Assembly: GCA_016716065.1 (NCBI GenBank)
Contig: JADJXA010000009.1
Span: forward strand, 1-37,647
DNA from: Candidatus Leptovillus gracilis
GTDB taxonomy: Bacteria; Chloroflexota; Anaerolineae; Promineifilales; Promineifilaceae
Direction of reading: 5' to 3'
Length of the DNA: 37,647 nucleotides
Every line of letters begins with the position of its first letter. Position 1 is the stretch's first letter. Below the pieces are notes generated by a model. That model did not search any database, was not told the origin of the DNA, and saw only the letters and a list, made by a program, of their open reading frames with translations. The position numbers were made by a program, and so were the translations under genes. This document shows, piece after piece, positions 25,621 to 35,500 of the stretch.

Positions 25621-26550
25621 TCATAAAATGTCGCCACCCATACAATCCCAGCGGCGAAAATCAGTGAGCAACGGCCGCAATCCTTCATCCAGACACTTTA
25701 CCGTCAAAAAATATGGAGAGCGCGTCCATGGCAGAGGCACATACATGCCAAGCCCACGTAAATAGGGCAGCAGCGCTGCCGCGGGTGTGGTCAAGCAGTG
25801 AATGTAGCGGACCCCGTTCTGATAAACGGTCGTGCCCCATCGCCGCAGCAGTTCTTCCACTTCCGCCCCATATGCGGCCAACAGCGCCGCGCCACGCCGC
25901 CCCACCGAACGATACACCACCAGGCCACATACCTCCTGCCCCGCCAGCCACACGCCAAAGCGGTAACGGCGAAACGGATGCTGCGCAAACCGGTGGCGCA
26001 CATCTGCTTCCGTTGCACAAAAACACACCTGCGCACCGGCCCATGCCGCAAACGCCCACGGCCGATCCGGCCAATCAGTTGTCAACATCAGCAGCGCATC
26101 GCCTGGCGCGCGCGGTAGCAAAACCAGGTGCGCCGCCATCTGCCCCACCACCTCATATCCATATCCCTTGCTGTGCCGATCCACCTGCACCCCGGCCGCA
26201 TTCGAAAAGCCGACCCCGGCCACACCGCCCAACGCCGCCAGCGCCGCATACACCGGCCGCGACACCTGCTTAATCAACCCTTGCCCCCGATAATCAGGAT
26301 GGACGGCCATGTTGATGCTCAGACCCACACGCGCCGCTTCCGCCACGCCGGGCAGCCGCAAATGGGTGAGTCGGCAACTATACTGCGCCGCCAGCCGTTC
26401 GCCATCCCACGCGCCCCAGGCCAACAAGCCATTTCCCTGTTGCAGCCAGGGCCACAACTGCATCATCGTTACCGGCGGGTGATCAAATGAGACCGCCATC
26501 AATTCAGCCCAGTTTGCCATATCTGCTTGCGAGATCGCGCGAATTTCCAT
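25621..26550 (-). CDS. GNAT-family N-acetyltransferase
   Basis: The 309-aa product starts MEIRAISQADMANWAELMAV. The acetyl-CoA site is seen in INMAVHPDYRGQGLIKQVSR (motif A, R/Q-x-x-G-x-G/A variant), followed by GVGFSNAAGVQVDRHSKGYG. This resembles two-domain GNATs such as the Eis-like or Acetyltransf_9 group, where a second GNAT-like half follows (VCGLVVYRSVGRRGAALLAA region). The substrate cannot be told from sequence. It lies exactly between the two MITE-like repeats, which suggests it arrived or could move as a unit with them. Confidence 0.85.
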   Translation of the reverse strand: MEIRAISQADMANWAELMAVSFDHPPVTMMQLWPWLQQGNGLLAWGAWDGERLAAQYSCRLTHLRLPGVAEAARVGLSINMAVHPDYRGQGLIKQVSRPVYAALAALGGVAGVGFSNAAGVQVDRHSKGYGYEVVGQMAAHLVLLPRAPGDALLMLTTDWPDRPWAFAAWAGAQVCFCATEADVRHRFAQHPFRRYRFGVWLAGQEVCGLVVYRSVGRRGAALLAAYGAEVEELLRRWGTTVYQNGVRYIHCLTTPAAALLPYLRGLGMYVPLPWTRSPYFLTVKCLDEGLRPLLTDFRRWDCMGGDIL

Positions 26551-26711
26551 ACAAATCCGTTAACCGTCAGCGGTAAATCGTAAACCGATTCTCAATTACC
26601 AATGAGCGCTCTGAAAAAACCGCAGGAGATTTGGTGGGGTTTTTCACATCCCCTAATCCCCGCTCTTTCTGAGGAGTTTACATGGGCTGAGGACACCCGG
26701 CTACATGAAAC

Positions 26712-26837
26712 GATACTGCTGGCGAATTGTTTTATCGCTTCAAAGGTCACAAAAATCAACTTTCAAGGTCAAAAGTGATCGAAATCTGTTTGTTTCATCA
26801 CCGATTTTTGACCTGTTTTGAATTCGCCAGCAGTATC
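26712..26837. repeat. MITE-like inverted-repeat element, copy 2
   Basis: This 126-bp element has perfect 17-bp terminal inverted repeats (GATACTGCTGGCGAATT / AATTCGCCAGCAGTATC), extended by TGAAA outside. The inner inverted pair is AGGTCAAAA / TTTTTGACCT. Copy 1 lies 1.1 kb away in direct orientation. Its right arm (26798-26837) contains the last codons and stop of the helicase gene on the minus strand. Confidence 0.93.
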
Positions 26838-28606
26838 ATTTCAGGAGAGGTCGTGGGTTTGTTAGCAATATAGGCGCAGCTTTCCAGCAGGTTTTCTAAA
26901 AGTTGCACCATTGCCTGTAAAGCCGGGTCGGCCGTTTGCGTGTTCAGGACAAAGCGGCTGCCGACGATGATGAGCTTGCTGCGCGGCCGGGTGATAGCCA
27001 CGTTGAGCCGCTCCGGCTGGAAGAAGAATTCGGCCACATTGGCGGCAAAGCCGGGGTCGGAGGTGGTCAGCGACAGGATGATAACGTCGCGCTCTTGCCC
27101 CTGCATCCGTTCGACAGTATCCACGACGAGTTGACGGCGGAGGCTGGGTTCCGGCACGTACTCCCGCAGCAGGTTACGAATCAGCCGCCCCTGTGCCCGA
27201 TACGGGGCCACGACGCCAATCTCCTCGGCGGGCAGGCCGCAGGCCAGCAGCGTGGTGATGAGGTCCACGACGGCCGACGCCTCGATTTGGCTGTAAACGG
27301 TGTTGTTGTGATGGGCCAGATCCCAGAAGACCTTCGGTTCGTCGGGGTGCAGGATGTGGGCCAGCCGGGTGGGTGGCGTGAGGTAGTGGAGGCGGCGGTG
27401 GGCGGCGGTGGGCACGGCCGTCAAAAGCCCCTCATAAAACTTCGCGCTCGGCCACGCGGTCAACACGTCATTTAGCCGGTACGTTTCCGTCAGCATCTTA
27501 TCAAAATTCTTGCCTGCCAGATAAGCAAAGACCGAATCGCGCAGCGCCCCACCCGTCAGCCGCGTGGTCAGCACCGGCGGCAGCTGTTTGTGGTCGCCAA
27601 AAAAAATGTACCGCTCCCCGGCCAACATACCCATCACCGCCAGCGGCAAGGTGATCTGGCTGGCTTCGTCAAAAATCACCGTGTCAAAGGCCACCGCTTG
27701 CAGCCGTTTTGTGCGCGGGGCAAAAGGCGTCGCGCCAATCACGTAGCCGCCGCTGGCATCGGCCAGTGGCGATTCGTGGAAGTTTTCGTAGTTGGGCGCG
27801 CGCAAATGGTGGGCATGAATCGGGTGGCCGATTTTAATCACGTCCAACTCTGGGTCGAGCTTGACCAGCGCGTTGAGGGCGTTGTTAATGGCGCGATGGG
27901 TGAAGGAGCAGATGAGGACGCGCTCGCCATCATAGGCCAGGGCGCGGGCCAGCGCCGCCAGCACCCTGGTTTTGCCTGTGCCCGGCGGTCCTTGCACCAG
28001 AAAGGCCAGGTCGGTGGCGTAGGCGTTGGCTAAAGCTTCGCTTTGGTCCCAATTGAGTTCCTGCGTTTCGCCGATGTCCAGCCCACGAGCGTACAGGGCG
28101 GGGTCAATGTTGGGCCGGGCTTCGCCCATAAGCAGAGGGAGGATGCGGGTACGGCCGTTTTCTGTATCCCCCACCTCGACCAATGCGCTCAGGATGTAGG
28201 CGCTTAAATCGAGGAAACCGATATCCAGCGTCCAGCCGGTCGGTTGCGCAAACAGACTGTCCCAATCCACAAAGCTGTCACAGGAGATGAGCAGTTCGGT
28301 CTCCTCGTCTTCCACCAGGTTAACCATGATGCTGTCGTGGGCGAAGGGGTCGTTTTGGCTGAGGCAGAGGATGTCGCCGGGGCGGAAACGGGAGATGTTG
28401 CGGCGGCAATTCAGCGCTACCAGTTCATCGTTGCGGACTTTCTGGAGGGCGACGCCGTCAATGGCGTAGCCATCGGCGACGCGGGTGGCGAGGGGTTTTT
28501 CCCAATGGGCATGGATTTGTTGGCGCTGCGCGGCCGTTTCCGTCAGCACCAAGTCTTTGAGGTCGTTTAGGAAGCGGGCTTTGCGTGAGTGCGGTTGTGG
28601 GGTCAT
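26798..28606 (-). CDS. SF1B (Upf1/DNA2-like) helicase
   Basis: The start ATG 28606 gives 602 aa. After an N-terminal beta-rich domain come LNWDQSEALANAYATDLAFL, Walker A VQGPPGTGKTRVLAALARAL (204-223), CSFTHRAINNALNAL, DEAS in VIFDEASQITLPLAVMG, GDHKQLPPVL, YRLNDVLTAWPS, EEIGVVAPYRAQGRLIRNLL, VERMQGQERDVIILSL and LNVAITRPRSKLIIVGS. This is the full set of Upf1-like AAA_11/AAA_12 motifs. The C-terminal residues SPEMILLANSKQVKNR are encoded by the MITE-like repeat, so the original C-terminus was probably replaced. Next to a PD-(D/E)XK nuclease gene, it probably belongs to a defence system. Confidence 0.92.
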   Translation of the reverse strand: MTPQPHSRKARFLNDLKDLVLTETAAQRQQIHAHWEKPLATRVADGYAIDGVALQKVRNDELVALNCRRNISRFRPGDILCLSQNDPFAHDSIMVNLVEDEETELLISCDSFVDWDSLFAQPTGWTLDIGFLDLSAYILSALVEVGDTENGRTRILPLLMGEARPNIDPALYARGLDIGETQELNWDQSEALANAYATDLAFLVQGPPGTGKTRVLAALARALAYDGERVLICSFTHRAINNALNALVKLDPELDVIKIGHPIHAHHLRAPNYENFHESPLADASGGYVIGATPFAPRTKRLQAVAFDTVIFDEASQITLPLAVMGMLAGERYIFFGDHKQLPPVLTTRLTGGALRDSVFAYLAGKNFDKMLTETYRLNDVLTAWPSAKFYEGLLTAVPTAAHRRLHYLTPPTRLAHILHPDEPKVFWDLAHHNNTVYSQIEASAVVDLITTLLACGLPAEEIGVVAPYRAQGRLIRNLLREYVPEPSLRRQLVVDTVERMQGQERDVIILSLTTSDPGFAANVAEFFFQPERLNVAITRPRSKLIIVGSRFVLNTQTADPALQAMVQLLENLLESCAYIANKPTTSPEMILLANSKQVKNR

Positions 28607-28629
28607 GTCTTTGCTCGCCTGTTTGATGC

Positions 28630-29850
28630 CTAAAAACCGGTTGTTCTACTGAGTCCATCTGTCCATAACCATGTTGCGCTTTGCAGTGCGGTCGTTATCT
28701 CCCCTAACCTACTGCATACAAAACTTTCCCACTTCTGCTGCACCTTAGGCGTCAATTCATCCAGTGTAGCACCCTCGTAATCCCTGGCCCTTAGATAATC
28801 CTGGCCAAAAATGGTTTTGTAAGAACCTTGAACAGAGCCACCACGCTTACTGACGTTAAAAACCTGCGGGTATGCCAATGCCAGGTTGTATAATTGCTCT
28901 CGCAGCGGATGTGGCCCTGGACCAATATACAGCCTCAGGAGCAATCTATCGGCGCGATTGCTAAACTCCAGCAGCAGCATTCTGCCCGTGGGCGTCCAGC
29001 CTTCCCCTTGCCGCAAGATAGGCGCATCCCAGGCTGTCGAACAGCAGCGGACGTAGGTTTTGGTGGCATGGTCCAAAATCATGCCCGGCGTGGCTTCAAT
29101 CATTGTGATGAGATAATCGCGCAGTTCGCTTTGCAAATCGGGGCGGTGTTCATAAATCAAGTCCAGGGCACGCTGGTGTTTCTTGTAAATGCGCTGGGCC
29201 AGTTGGGCGATGTCGCTGTCGGGCATAATGTGCCTCCTGAGCATTTGCGCGTAATGGCGCATGAGGGCTTGCACGTCCGCATCCAAAGTGGAGGCGCGGG
29301 TATCGGCGATTTTCATGACCAGGTCGTGGATACGGCCGTAATCGAGCGGGATATAACGGTCGTCTGAAGGTTCACGGCTGTCCGGCGCCAAGAACAATCC
29401 CACAATTTGCCAGTCGGGGTAGCGTTGCCGCACAATGCGCCAGTAGCGCTGCAACTGCTCCGAATGTTCGCCGCTATCCACCTTGTTTTCGATGATGACA
29501 GCGAAGCGGTGGGTTTCGTCTAGCAGCAGGATGTCTATGTTCTGCCATTCACGCAGCACTTGCAGGTCGTCGAGTTTCCAGAGGGACAGGTCTACTGCCG
29601 TTATCCCCGTTTCATGTTCGCTGGTTTGCACGGCCGTTAGCAACAATTGCTGCCCAAACGCTGCCCCCAAACCGTGCCGCTCCCGCGGATTAAGCAGGAA
29701 GGCGAGAAAATCCGAATGCCTTACCTCCTGCCGCACCGCGCCGATGGCTTCAAAGATGTTGAACTCATCCAGCAGCGCTTCCAATTGGGCCAGTTCGGGG
29801 TTGTCCAGCAGAAACGTTTCCAGAGCCTTCCTGTCAGCATCAAGTAGCAT
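28630..29850 (-). CDS. PD-(D/E)XK nuclease family protein (PDDEXK_4-like)
   Basis: The 406-aa product starts MLLDADRKALETFLLDNPEL. RHSDFLAFLLNPRERHGLG (44-62) and EWQNIDILLLDETHRFAVII then ENKVDSGEHSEQLQRYW carry the catalytic Asp (D106) and E121-x-K123 of the restriction-endonuclease fold. This arrangement is the PDDEXK_4 family. The C-terminal half is not catalytic and may bind a partner or DNA. It lies 23 bases upstream of the Upf1-like helicase on the same strand, so the pair is probably one operon that unwinds and cuts target DNA. Biological target unknown. Confidence 0.88.
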   Translation of the reverse strand: MLLDADRKALETFLLDNPELAQLEALLDEFNIFEAIGAVRQEVRHSDFLAFLLNPRERHGLGAAFGQQLLLTAVQTSEHETGITAVDLSLWKLDDLQVLREWQNIDILLLDETHRFAVIIENKVDSGEHSEQLQRYWRIVRQRYPDWQIVGLFLAPDSREPSDDRYIPLDYGRIHDLVMKIADTRASTLDADVQALMRHYAQMLRRHIMPDSDIAQLAQRIYKKHQRALDLIYEHRPDLQSELRDYLITMIEATPGMILDHATKTYVRCCSTAWDAPILRQGEGWTPTGRMLLLEFSNRADRLLLRLYIGPGPHPLREQLYNLALAYPQVFNVSKRGGSVQGSYKTIFGQDYLRARDYEGATLDELTPKVQQKWESFVCSRLGEITTALQSATWLWTDGLSRTTGF

Positions 29851-30162
29851 GGTAACACCCTACGCAATCCATTGCCGCATAAGCGCCGGCGACTTCACTG
29901 CCTCGTTTGGAGTCATGTTGCCCGGCTTAACTTCGTCGCGCCGCGGTTCTTGTTGAACTCCTATGTTACGGCCGTATGTTACCTCAGAAACGGATGTTTT
30001 GTCATTTGTTAGCCGTTGCCCGGCCGCAAACAATCCGGCTGGCGTTAGGCGCGACAGGCTATCGGGCAGGCATCCGTTCCTCCACCCGCCAGACGACCGG
30101 CGCCAAACGCGCCGGATGGGGCGAAAGAAGGCGTCATTCGATATTGTTTTGTCGTCCTTACA
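29851..30162. other. Intergenic region with repeat unit
   Basis: No convincing gene. It holds one copy of a 42-bp repeat (29964-30005), whose second copy lies beyond the Fic gene at 31388-31428. Upstream of the nuclease gene a short minus-strand frame reads MTPNEAVKSPALMRQW, too short to support. Confidence 0.4.
29964..30005 (+). repeat. 42-bp direct repeat flanking fic2, copy 1
   Basis: The unit begins TGTTACGGCCGTATGTTACC and ends TTTTGTCAT. Copy 2 at 31388-31428 differs by a few substitutions and one indel. Both contain ACGGCCGT. Confidence 0.8.
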
Positions 30163-31206
30163 TTACATCTCGGCGCGGTTAGGCGGGCGGCGGTAATGGG
30201 TGGCGCGCCCCCTACCCTGCCGCGTGATCAGACCCAAATCAATCAACTTATTAAAATCGCTTGTGCGCGTTGCTTTGGCCCTGTCCGTTAGCTGCCCATA
30301 ATCTTTGTCGGTGATGAAGCCATGTTCGTCAATATAGGCCAAAATTTGTTGGTGATAGGGCTGGAGTCTGGTTGCCGGCGATAGCTGTGTCTGCTGAATC
30401 TGCTTTTGCACCCGCCGCAGTTCGTCTAGAATGCCTTCGGCAAAGTAGACAAGCCAGGGTGTGAAATCGAGCTGGGGGGCTAGCTCGTTGTAATCGCCAA
30501 ACAGTCCTACATGTTGGAAATAGCGGGTGACGTTTTGGTTGTAATAATTCTCAAAGCTAAAGAGGTTGAAGGTGTTAAGCCCTAACCCCGCCAGCAGCAG
30601 TTTGGTCGCCAGCCGCGTGCCACGGCCGTTGCCATCCATAAACGGGTGAATCACCACCATTTGTTTATGAAACAGTCCCGCCAGCAGCAGCGGGTCCAGC
30701 CGTTCGCGGTTTTCCTCCACAAAGGCGACAAGCGCGGCCATCAGCCGGGGCACGTCTTCGTAATTGGGCGGGAGATAGACGATCTCCTGGCTGCGGGGAT
30801 CGTAGACGACGACAGCTTCGCGCCGCCACTGACCCAGTTGATGAGGGGGCAGTAAATCGGCCATCACCCCGGCTTGAATTTGTTGGATGAGAACGGCCGT
30901 AAATGGGACATCCAGTTGTTGGTTTAGCTGACTCAAGACGCGATTGTAGTTGACCACCTCTTGCTCGCTCTGCCGCATGTGCGTCGGCCGCTGCTTGAGC
31001 AGCCGCTTCACTTCGGTCAGGGGCAGCGGGTTGCCTTCGATGCTGGTTGAAGCGTAGGTGGACATGGCTCGCGCGGCTGTTTGCATCTCCAGAAAGACGA
31101 CATCGGGGACGGCCTGTTGATTGAGGTCGTGTACCAGCAGGGCGATCTGTTTGATCAGGCTGAGCAGATGGGGTGAGATAACGTATTGGGGATTAAACGG
31201 CTTCAT
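30163..31206 (-). CDS. fic: Fic-domain protein 2, with winged-helix C-terminus
   Basis: ATG 31206 (MKPFNPQYVI) is chosen: an upstream in-frame extension exists but crosses a TATAAT box. The 347-aa product has inhibitory motif TSIEGN (54-59), the Fic core HPFMDGNGRGTR (187-198) and a C-terminal winged helix (about 275-347, with YGQLTDRAKATRTSDFNKL and LGLITRQGRGRATHY) that probably binds DNA. The GRGTR ending (Gly-Thr in place of the usual Thr-x) is common in the DUF-type Fic/DOC group. It is probably an AMPylase held inactive by its own helix. The position at the edge of a helicase-nuclease block suggests a defence or toxin role, by inference. Confidence 0.92.
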   Translation of the reverse strand: MKPFNPQYVISPHLLSLIKQIALLVHDLNQQAVPDVVFLEMQTAARAMSTYASTSIEGNPLPLTEVKRLLKQRPTHMRQSEQEVVNYNRVLSQLNQQLDVPFTAVLIQQIQAGVMADLLPPHQLGQWRREAVVVYDPRSQEIVYLPPNYEDVPRLMAALVAFVEENRERLDPLLLAGLFHKQMVVIHPFMDGNGRGTRLATKLLLAGLGLNTFNLFSFENYYNQNVTRYFQHVGLFGDYNELAPQLDFTPWLVYFAEGILDELRRVQKQIQQTQLSPATRLQPYHQQILAYIDEHGFITDKDYGQLTDRAKATRTSDFNKLIDLGLITRQGRGRATHYRRPPNRAEM

Positions 31207-31212
31207 CGCCTG

Positions 31213-31218
31213 ATTATA
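31213..31218 (-). promoter_or_regulatory. -10 box directly before fic2 start (leaderless transcript likely)
   Basis: A consensus TATAAT on the minus strand ends only 6 bases before the ATG at 31206, so transcription would begin at or next to the start codon. No Shine-Dalgarno sequence is present, in line with a leaderless mRNA. No clear -35 was found. Confidence 0.55.
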
Positions 31219-31372
31219 GCCTATTTTGCGCCGATTTGAGAACGAAGGCGTGTAAAACAGTGCGCCAACGTTCTTTTGACGGATGTAGCTGGGTATTCTT
31301 ACCGTACTCCATCTCAAAGAGGTAGTTGCCGTTGGCGGTATCGAAGGCTTGGCGGTTGAGGATGAGTTTCAT
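31214..31372 (-). CDS. Small ORF upstream of fic2
   Basis: A 52-aa frame starts at ATG 31372 with CGGAG about 9 bases upstream. It reads MKLILNRQAFDTANGNYLFE, then MEYGKNTQLHPSKERWRTVL, and stops inside the fic2 -10 box. The sequence looks protein-like (mixed composition), but I recognise no family. It may be a regulator of, or a fossil N-terminus next to, fic2. Confidence 0.4.
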   Translation of the reverse strand: MKLILNRQAFDTANGNYLFEMEYGKNTQLHPSKERWRTVLHAFVLKSAQNRL

Positions 31373-31387
31373 GGCGTAGTTCTCCGG

Positions 31388-31428
31388 TGTTACGGCCGTG
31401 TGTTACCTCAGAACGGCCGTTTTGTCAT
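31388..31428 (+). repeat. 42-bp direct repeat flanking fic2, copy 2
   Basis: This is the same unit as 29964-30005, 1.4 kb away in the same orientation. Together the two copies bracket fic2 and its small upstream ORF. Confidence 0.8.
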
Positions 31429-31617
31429 CCACGCCAACTAAAGGCAGAACTGGCGGCGATAGGGGATGAGACGGCCGTTGGGACATTGGCTGTAAGCAAG
31501 GTAGGCAGTTTTTGTGAGCATGGGTGTCACTTTCCGGCTTGACTGGTGTCGAGATGCCAATTTTGCACCAAGCGCTATGATGCCAGGCAACACAGTGGGA
31601 CGATTGGCAAAATTGTC

Positions 31618-32127
31618 CTACGCGCGGTCGGCGGGGATGTAGGGGATGAGTCCTTTTTCGTAGGCAGCTTCCTGGAGGTGGCGGGGTAATGAGCGGGCGT
31701 CCATGATCAGGCCATTCACCTGAACGTACCAGGCCATCGGGTTCTTGTCCATGCGGCTGGGTATCGTCCATTCTGGATCCATCAGGCCGATGTTGAACAG
31801 GTCGCGGATCTCTTTAGATTTGTTGGCGGGGCTGCTTTTGCCGATGGCGAAATGGTCGCTGATGTCGGTAGCGGCGATGGAGGGGGTCTGGCTGCGGTCG
31901 AAGGCGAAGTTGACGGTACCGATGGCGTGGATGATGCCGGCCGCCCAATTTTTCGGCCGGCCGCTGGTCAGGGGCGACGGCCGTTTGCGGCACAGTTTCG
32001 CGGTCATCTGGCGGCACATAGCGGCGTATTCTTCGTTGAGTTTTGCCCGGCAAAAGTCATCGGTCAGGGCAGTGATAGCGTCATAGGTGGCTTGCATGGT
32101 TTTGGGGACGGAATAAGGGTCTTTCAT
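31618..32127 (-). CDS. DUF6398 protein
   Basis: ATG 32127 is chosen because AAGGAGAAAGAG lies just upstream. The 169-aa product starts MKDPYSVPKTMQATYDAITA. Further conserved blocks are LTDDFCRAKLNEEYAAMCRQ, LCRKRPSPLTSGRPKNWAAG, IIHAIGTVNFAFDRSQTPSI and EWTIPSRMDKNPMAWYVQVN, then KGLIPYIPADRA. These match my memory of DUF6398, a family of unknown function found in many bacteria, often on accessory DNA. It has a helical look and no catalytic motif. It is divergent from the large helicase gene. Confidence 0.75.
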   Translation of the reverse strand: MKDPYSVPKTMQATYDAITALTDDFCRAKLNEEYAAMCRQMTAKLCRKRPSPLTSGRPKNWAAGIIHAIGTVNFAFDRSQTPSIAATDISDHFAIGKSSPANKSKEIRDLFNIGLMDPEWTIPSRMDKNPMAWYVQVNGLIMDARSLPRHLQEAAYEKGLIPYIPADRA

Positions 32128-32539
32128 CTCTTTCTCCTTTTTTGGGTAATCTGTGGCAAAAGCCTTTTGGTTCTGGACTGTACAAGTTAGGCGGCTAATG
32201 CAACGATTCAATTGTCCTGTAAATGATTACCTGGTTGCTACGTTGGGCAGCACGGCCGTTAGCCTCTGGTTGGAACTCACGTGGGGGAAAGATAGCATAA
32301 ACACACCTGCCCGGCTACTGCGATGGAGGTGCTGGCGGGAGGGTTTTCCCCAGGGGAATGAGCAGGGGCAACGGCTGTGTTCCCACACCCCTCCTCTCCC
32401 CTTTCCCCATTCCCCATGACCATGACCATGCTTCCATTGACAAACCTGCCCGGTTGAGAAACAATCTGTTATGTCTATGAGCTTGTTGTCGCGCACCCAT
32501 AGCACGGCCGTTTCCACACATCCATAAGGGGCAAACACG
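32128..32539. other. Divergent promoter region with simple repeats
   Basis: This 412-bp spacer lies between DUF6398 and the large helicase. It holds a pyrimidine-rich heptamer-like tract (32393-32416, CCCCTTTCCCCATTCCCCAT) followed by ATGACC repeats, and two ACGGCCGT palindromes (32252, 32505). A similar C-rich tract occurs inside the helicase gene at 33520-33555. AAGGGG precedes the helicase ATG. Confidence 0.5.
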
Positions 32540-35500
32540 ATGGACGTTTTCAACCTCCGCCGCCAACTGATTGACGACTACAGCGCCTACATCGGCAGCT
32601 TCATTCAAATCAACGATAAGCGCATCCAACAGCATGTCTACGACGAACTGCAAGCCGGTGTCCTCTGGCCGGACCCCCTTATTCAACTCAATCCCACCTT
32701 TGAACCGGGGGCATGGATTGATGATCTGGTCACAACCGGCGTGCTGCACCCCCGCGGCCACGACATCTTCCGCCTCAAAGCCGACAAAGACGGCCATGAC
32801 AGCAAACCGCTGCGCCTCCACAAGCACCAGACCGAGGCCATCGCCGCCGCGCAATCGGGCGACAATTACGTCCTGACCACCGGCACCGGTTCCGGCAAAA
32901 GCCTGGCCTACATCATTCCCATCGTCAACCACATCCTCAAGCGAGGCAGCGGCAAGGGCATTCAGGCCATTGTCATTTATCCCATGAACGCCCTCGCCAA
33001 CAGCCAGTTTAACGAACTGGAGAAGTTCCTGGGACGTGGCTTTGACAAACCACCTGTCACCTTTCGCCGTTATACCGGGCAAGAATCCAGCGACGAGCGG
33101 CAGGATATCATCGCCCACCCCCCGGACATCATCCTCACCAACTATGTCATGCTGGAATTGCTGATGACACGGCCGTTTGAGCGTGACCTCATCAAGGCGG
33201 CCAAAGGGCTGCAATTCCTGGTCCTCGACGAACTGCACACCTACCGCGGACGGCAGGGAGCCGATGTTGCCATGCTCGTCCGCCGCGTGCGGGATGTCTG
33301 CGACAGTCCCCAGATGCAGGTGATCGGCACTTCGGCGACGCTGGCCGAGGGCGGCGATTTCGCCACCCAGCAGCAAACGATTGCCGAAGTCGCTACCCTA
33401 CTCTTTGGCGCGCCGGTCAAACCAGGCCGGATCATCGGCGAAACGCTGCGCCGGGCCACCGCCGACCGCGCCCTCGATGACCCGACGTTTATTCAGGCGT
33501 TGCGCAGCGATGGGAGGGGAGACCCCCCCTCCCTACTCCCCATTCCCTATCCCCTATCCCCTACGAAACCTTCGTCGCCGACCCGCTGGCCGTCTGGATT
33601 GAGACGACTTTTGGGCTGGAGACAGAGCCGGGCAACGGCCGTCTGCGCCGCGCCAAACCCCTGTCTATCACCGGCGAAAACGGGGCCGCCGAACAGTTGG
33701 CCGCCCTGACGGGCGTCGCGGGAGACATCTGTACAACGGCCATCCAGCAAACCCTGCTGGCCGGGTATCATGCCCTGCACCCGGAAACCGGCTTCCCCGC
33801 CTTTGCTTTCCGCCTGCACCAGTTCATCAGCCGCGGCGATACCGTCCACGCCTCGTTGCAAGACCCGGCCGAACGATACATCACCCTCAAGGGACAGCAG
33901 TATGTCCCCGACAATACCCGGCAGCGCCTTTTGCTGCCGCTCGTTTTTTGCCGCGAGTGTGGGCAAGAATACTACGTCGTCAATCGCCGCCACGATCCTG
34001 AAACCAAGGCCCTGGTCTTCACGGCCCGCGAACTGCGCGACCAGACCAAAGAAGGCGACCAGCAGCGCGGCTTTCTCTACCACAGCCCGGCCGATCCCTG
34101 GCCCCACGACGATGAGGCCATCTACGAACGACTGCCCGAAGAGTGGGTCGAGACGACCAAAAGCGGCCTCCTGCGCACCAAAAGCCATTACCGCAACAAA
34201 GTGCCCCAGGCCGTGCGGCTGAACACGTTGGGCCAGGAAGTGGCCCAGGGCGCAACCTACCACTTTGTCCACTCGCCCTTTCCCTTCTGCCTGCACTGTG
34301 GCGTCGCCTATGGCAGCCGGGAGCGCTCCGACTTTGGTAAACTGGCGACTCTCTCGTCTGAAGGGCGCAGCACGGCGACCACCGTCCTCAGCCTGTCGGC
34401 TTTACGCGCCCTGCGCCGCGACGAGGCGCTGGAACAAAAAGCGAAGAAGCTGCTCAGCTTCACCGACAACCGCCAGGACGCCTCTCTCCAGGCCGGGCAC
34501 TTCAATGATTTTGTCGAAGTCGGTCTCTTGCGCGCCGCGCTGTATCAAGCCGTGCAGCAGGCCGGAGCCAACGGCATCCGCCATGACGAATTGGCCCAGC
34601 GTATTTTCACCGCGCTGGCTCTGCCTACTGACCTCTACGCCGTTAACCCGGATGTGAAGTTCAAGCAGAAGCAGGAAACCGACCTGGCGCTGCGCGACGT
34701 ACTGGCATACCGGATTTACCAGGATTTGCGCCGTGGCTGGCGTGTCACCGCCCCCAACCTGGAACAGTTAGGACTTCTCCAGATAGACTACGTCTCGCTG
34801 CAAGAGCTATGTGAAGACGAGAAAGAGTGGCAAGGTTGCCACGCTGCCCTGAAAACGGCAGTGCCCCAAGAGCGCTACGCCGTCGCCAAAGTTTTACTGG
34901 ATGTGCTGCGCCGGGAACTGGCTATCAAAGTGGATTATCTTGACCCCCTCTACCAGGAGCGCATCCAACAGCGCAGCAGCCTGCGGCTCATCGAACCCTG
35001 GGCCATTGACGACGAAGAGGCGATGATCCACGCCGCCATCGCCTGGCCCCGCGCCAGCCAACAGGGGGATTACGGCGGCCATCTCTTCATCTCTTCACGC
35101 TCCGGCTTTGGCCTCTACCTGCGGCGACAGAACACCTTCCCCCACTACCCCAATCCGCTCAAGATGGTAGACACGGATGAGATCATCCCGCAGTTGTTCC
35201 AGGTGTTGGAAGCTGCCGGACTGGTGGAGAAGGTCGCAGAAAAAGAGAAAAAGAACAAACAGGATGCCGATGAGCCACCGGGCTACCAATTACCGGCAGA
35301 TGGCATGGTGTGGCTGGCGGGCGACGGCCGTTCCCCCTTCCATGATCCCGTGCGAATGCCCCGCCTGCCCAAAACCGGGCTGCGTACCAATCCCTTCTTC
35401 GTAGACTTCTACACCCAGGTCGCGGCCGGTTTGCAGGCCACCCAGGCCCGCGAACACACCGCCCAGGTCAACATAGACGACCGCCTGGAACGCGAAGCGC

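Noticed and set aside
26613..26645. A-rich/T-rich hairpin between GNAT and helicase genes as a terminator
   Set aside because: The stem is short, with mismatches; too weak to list as a feature.
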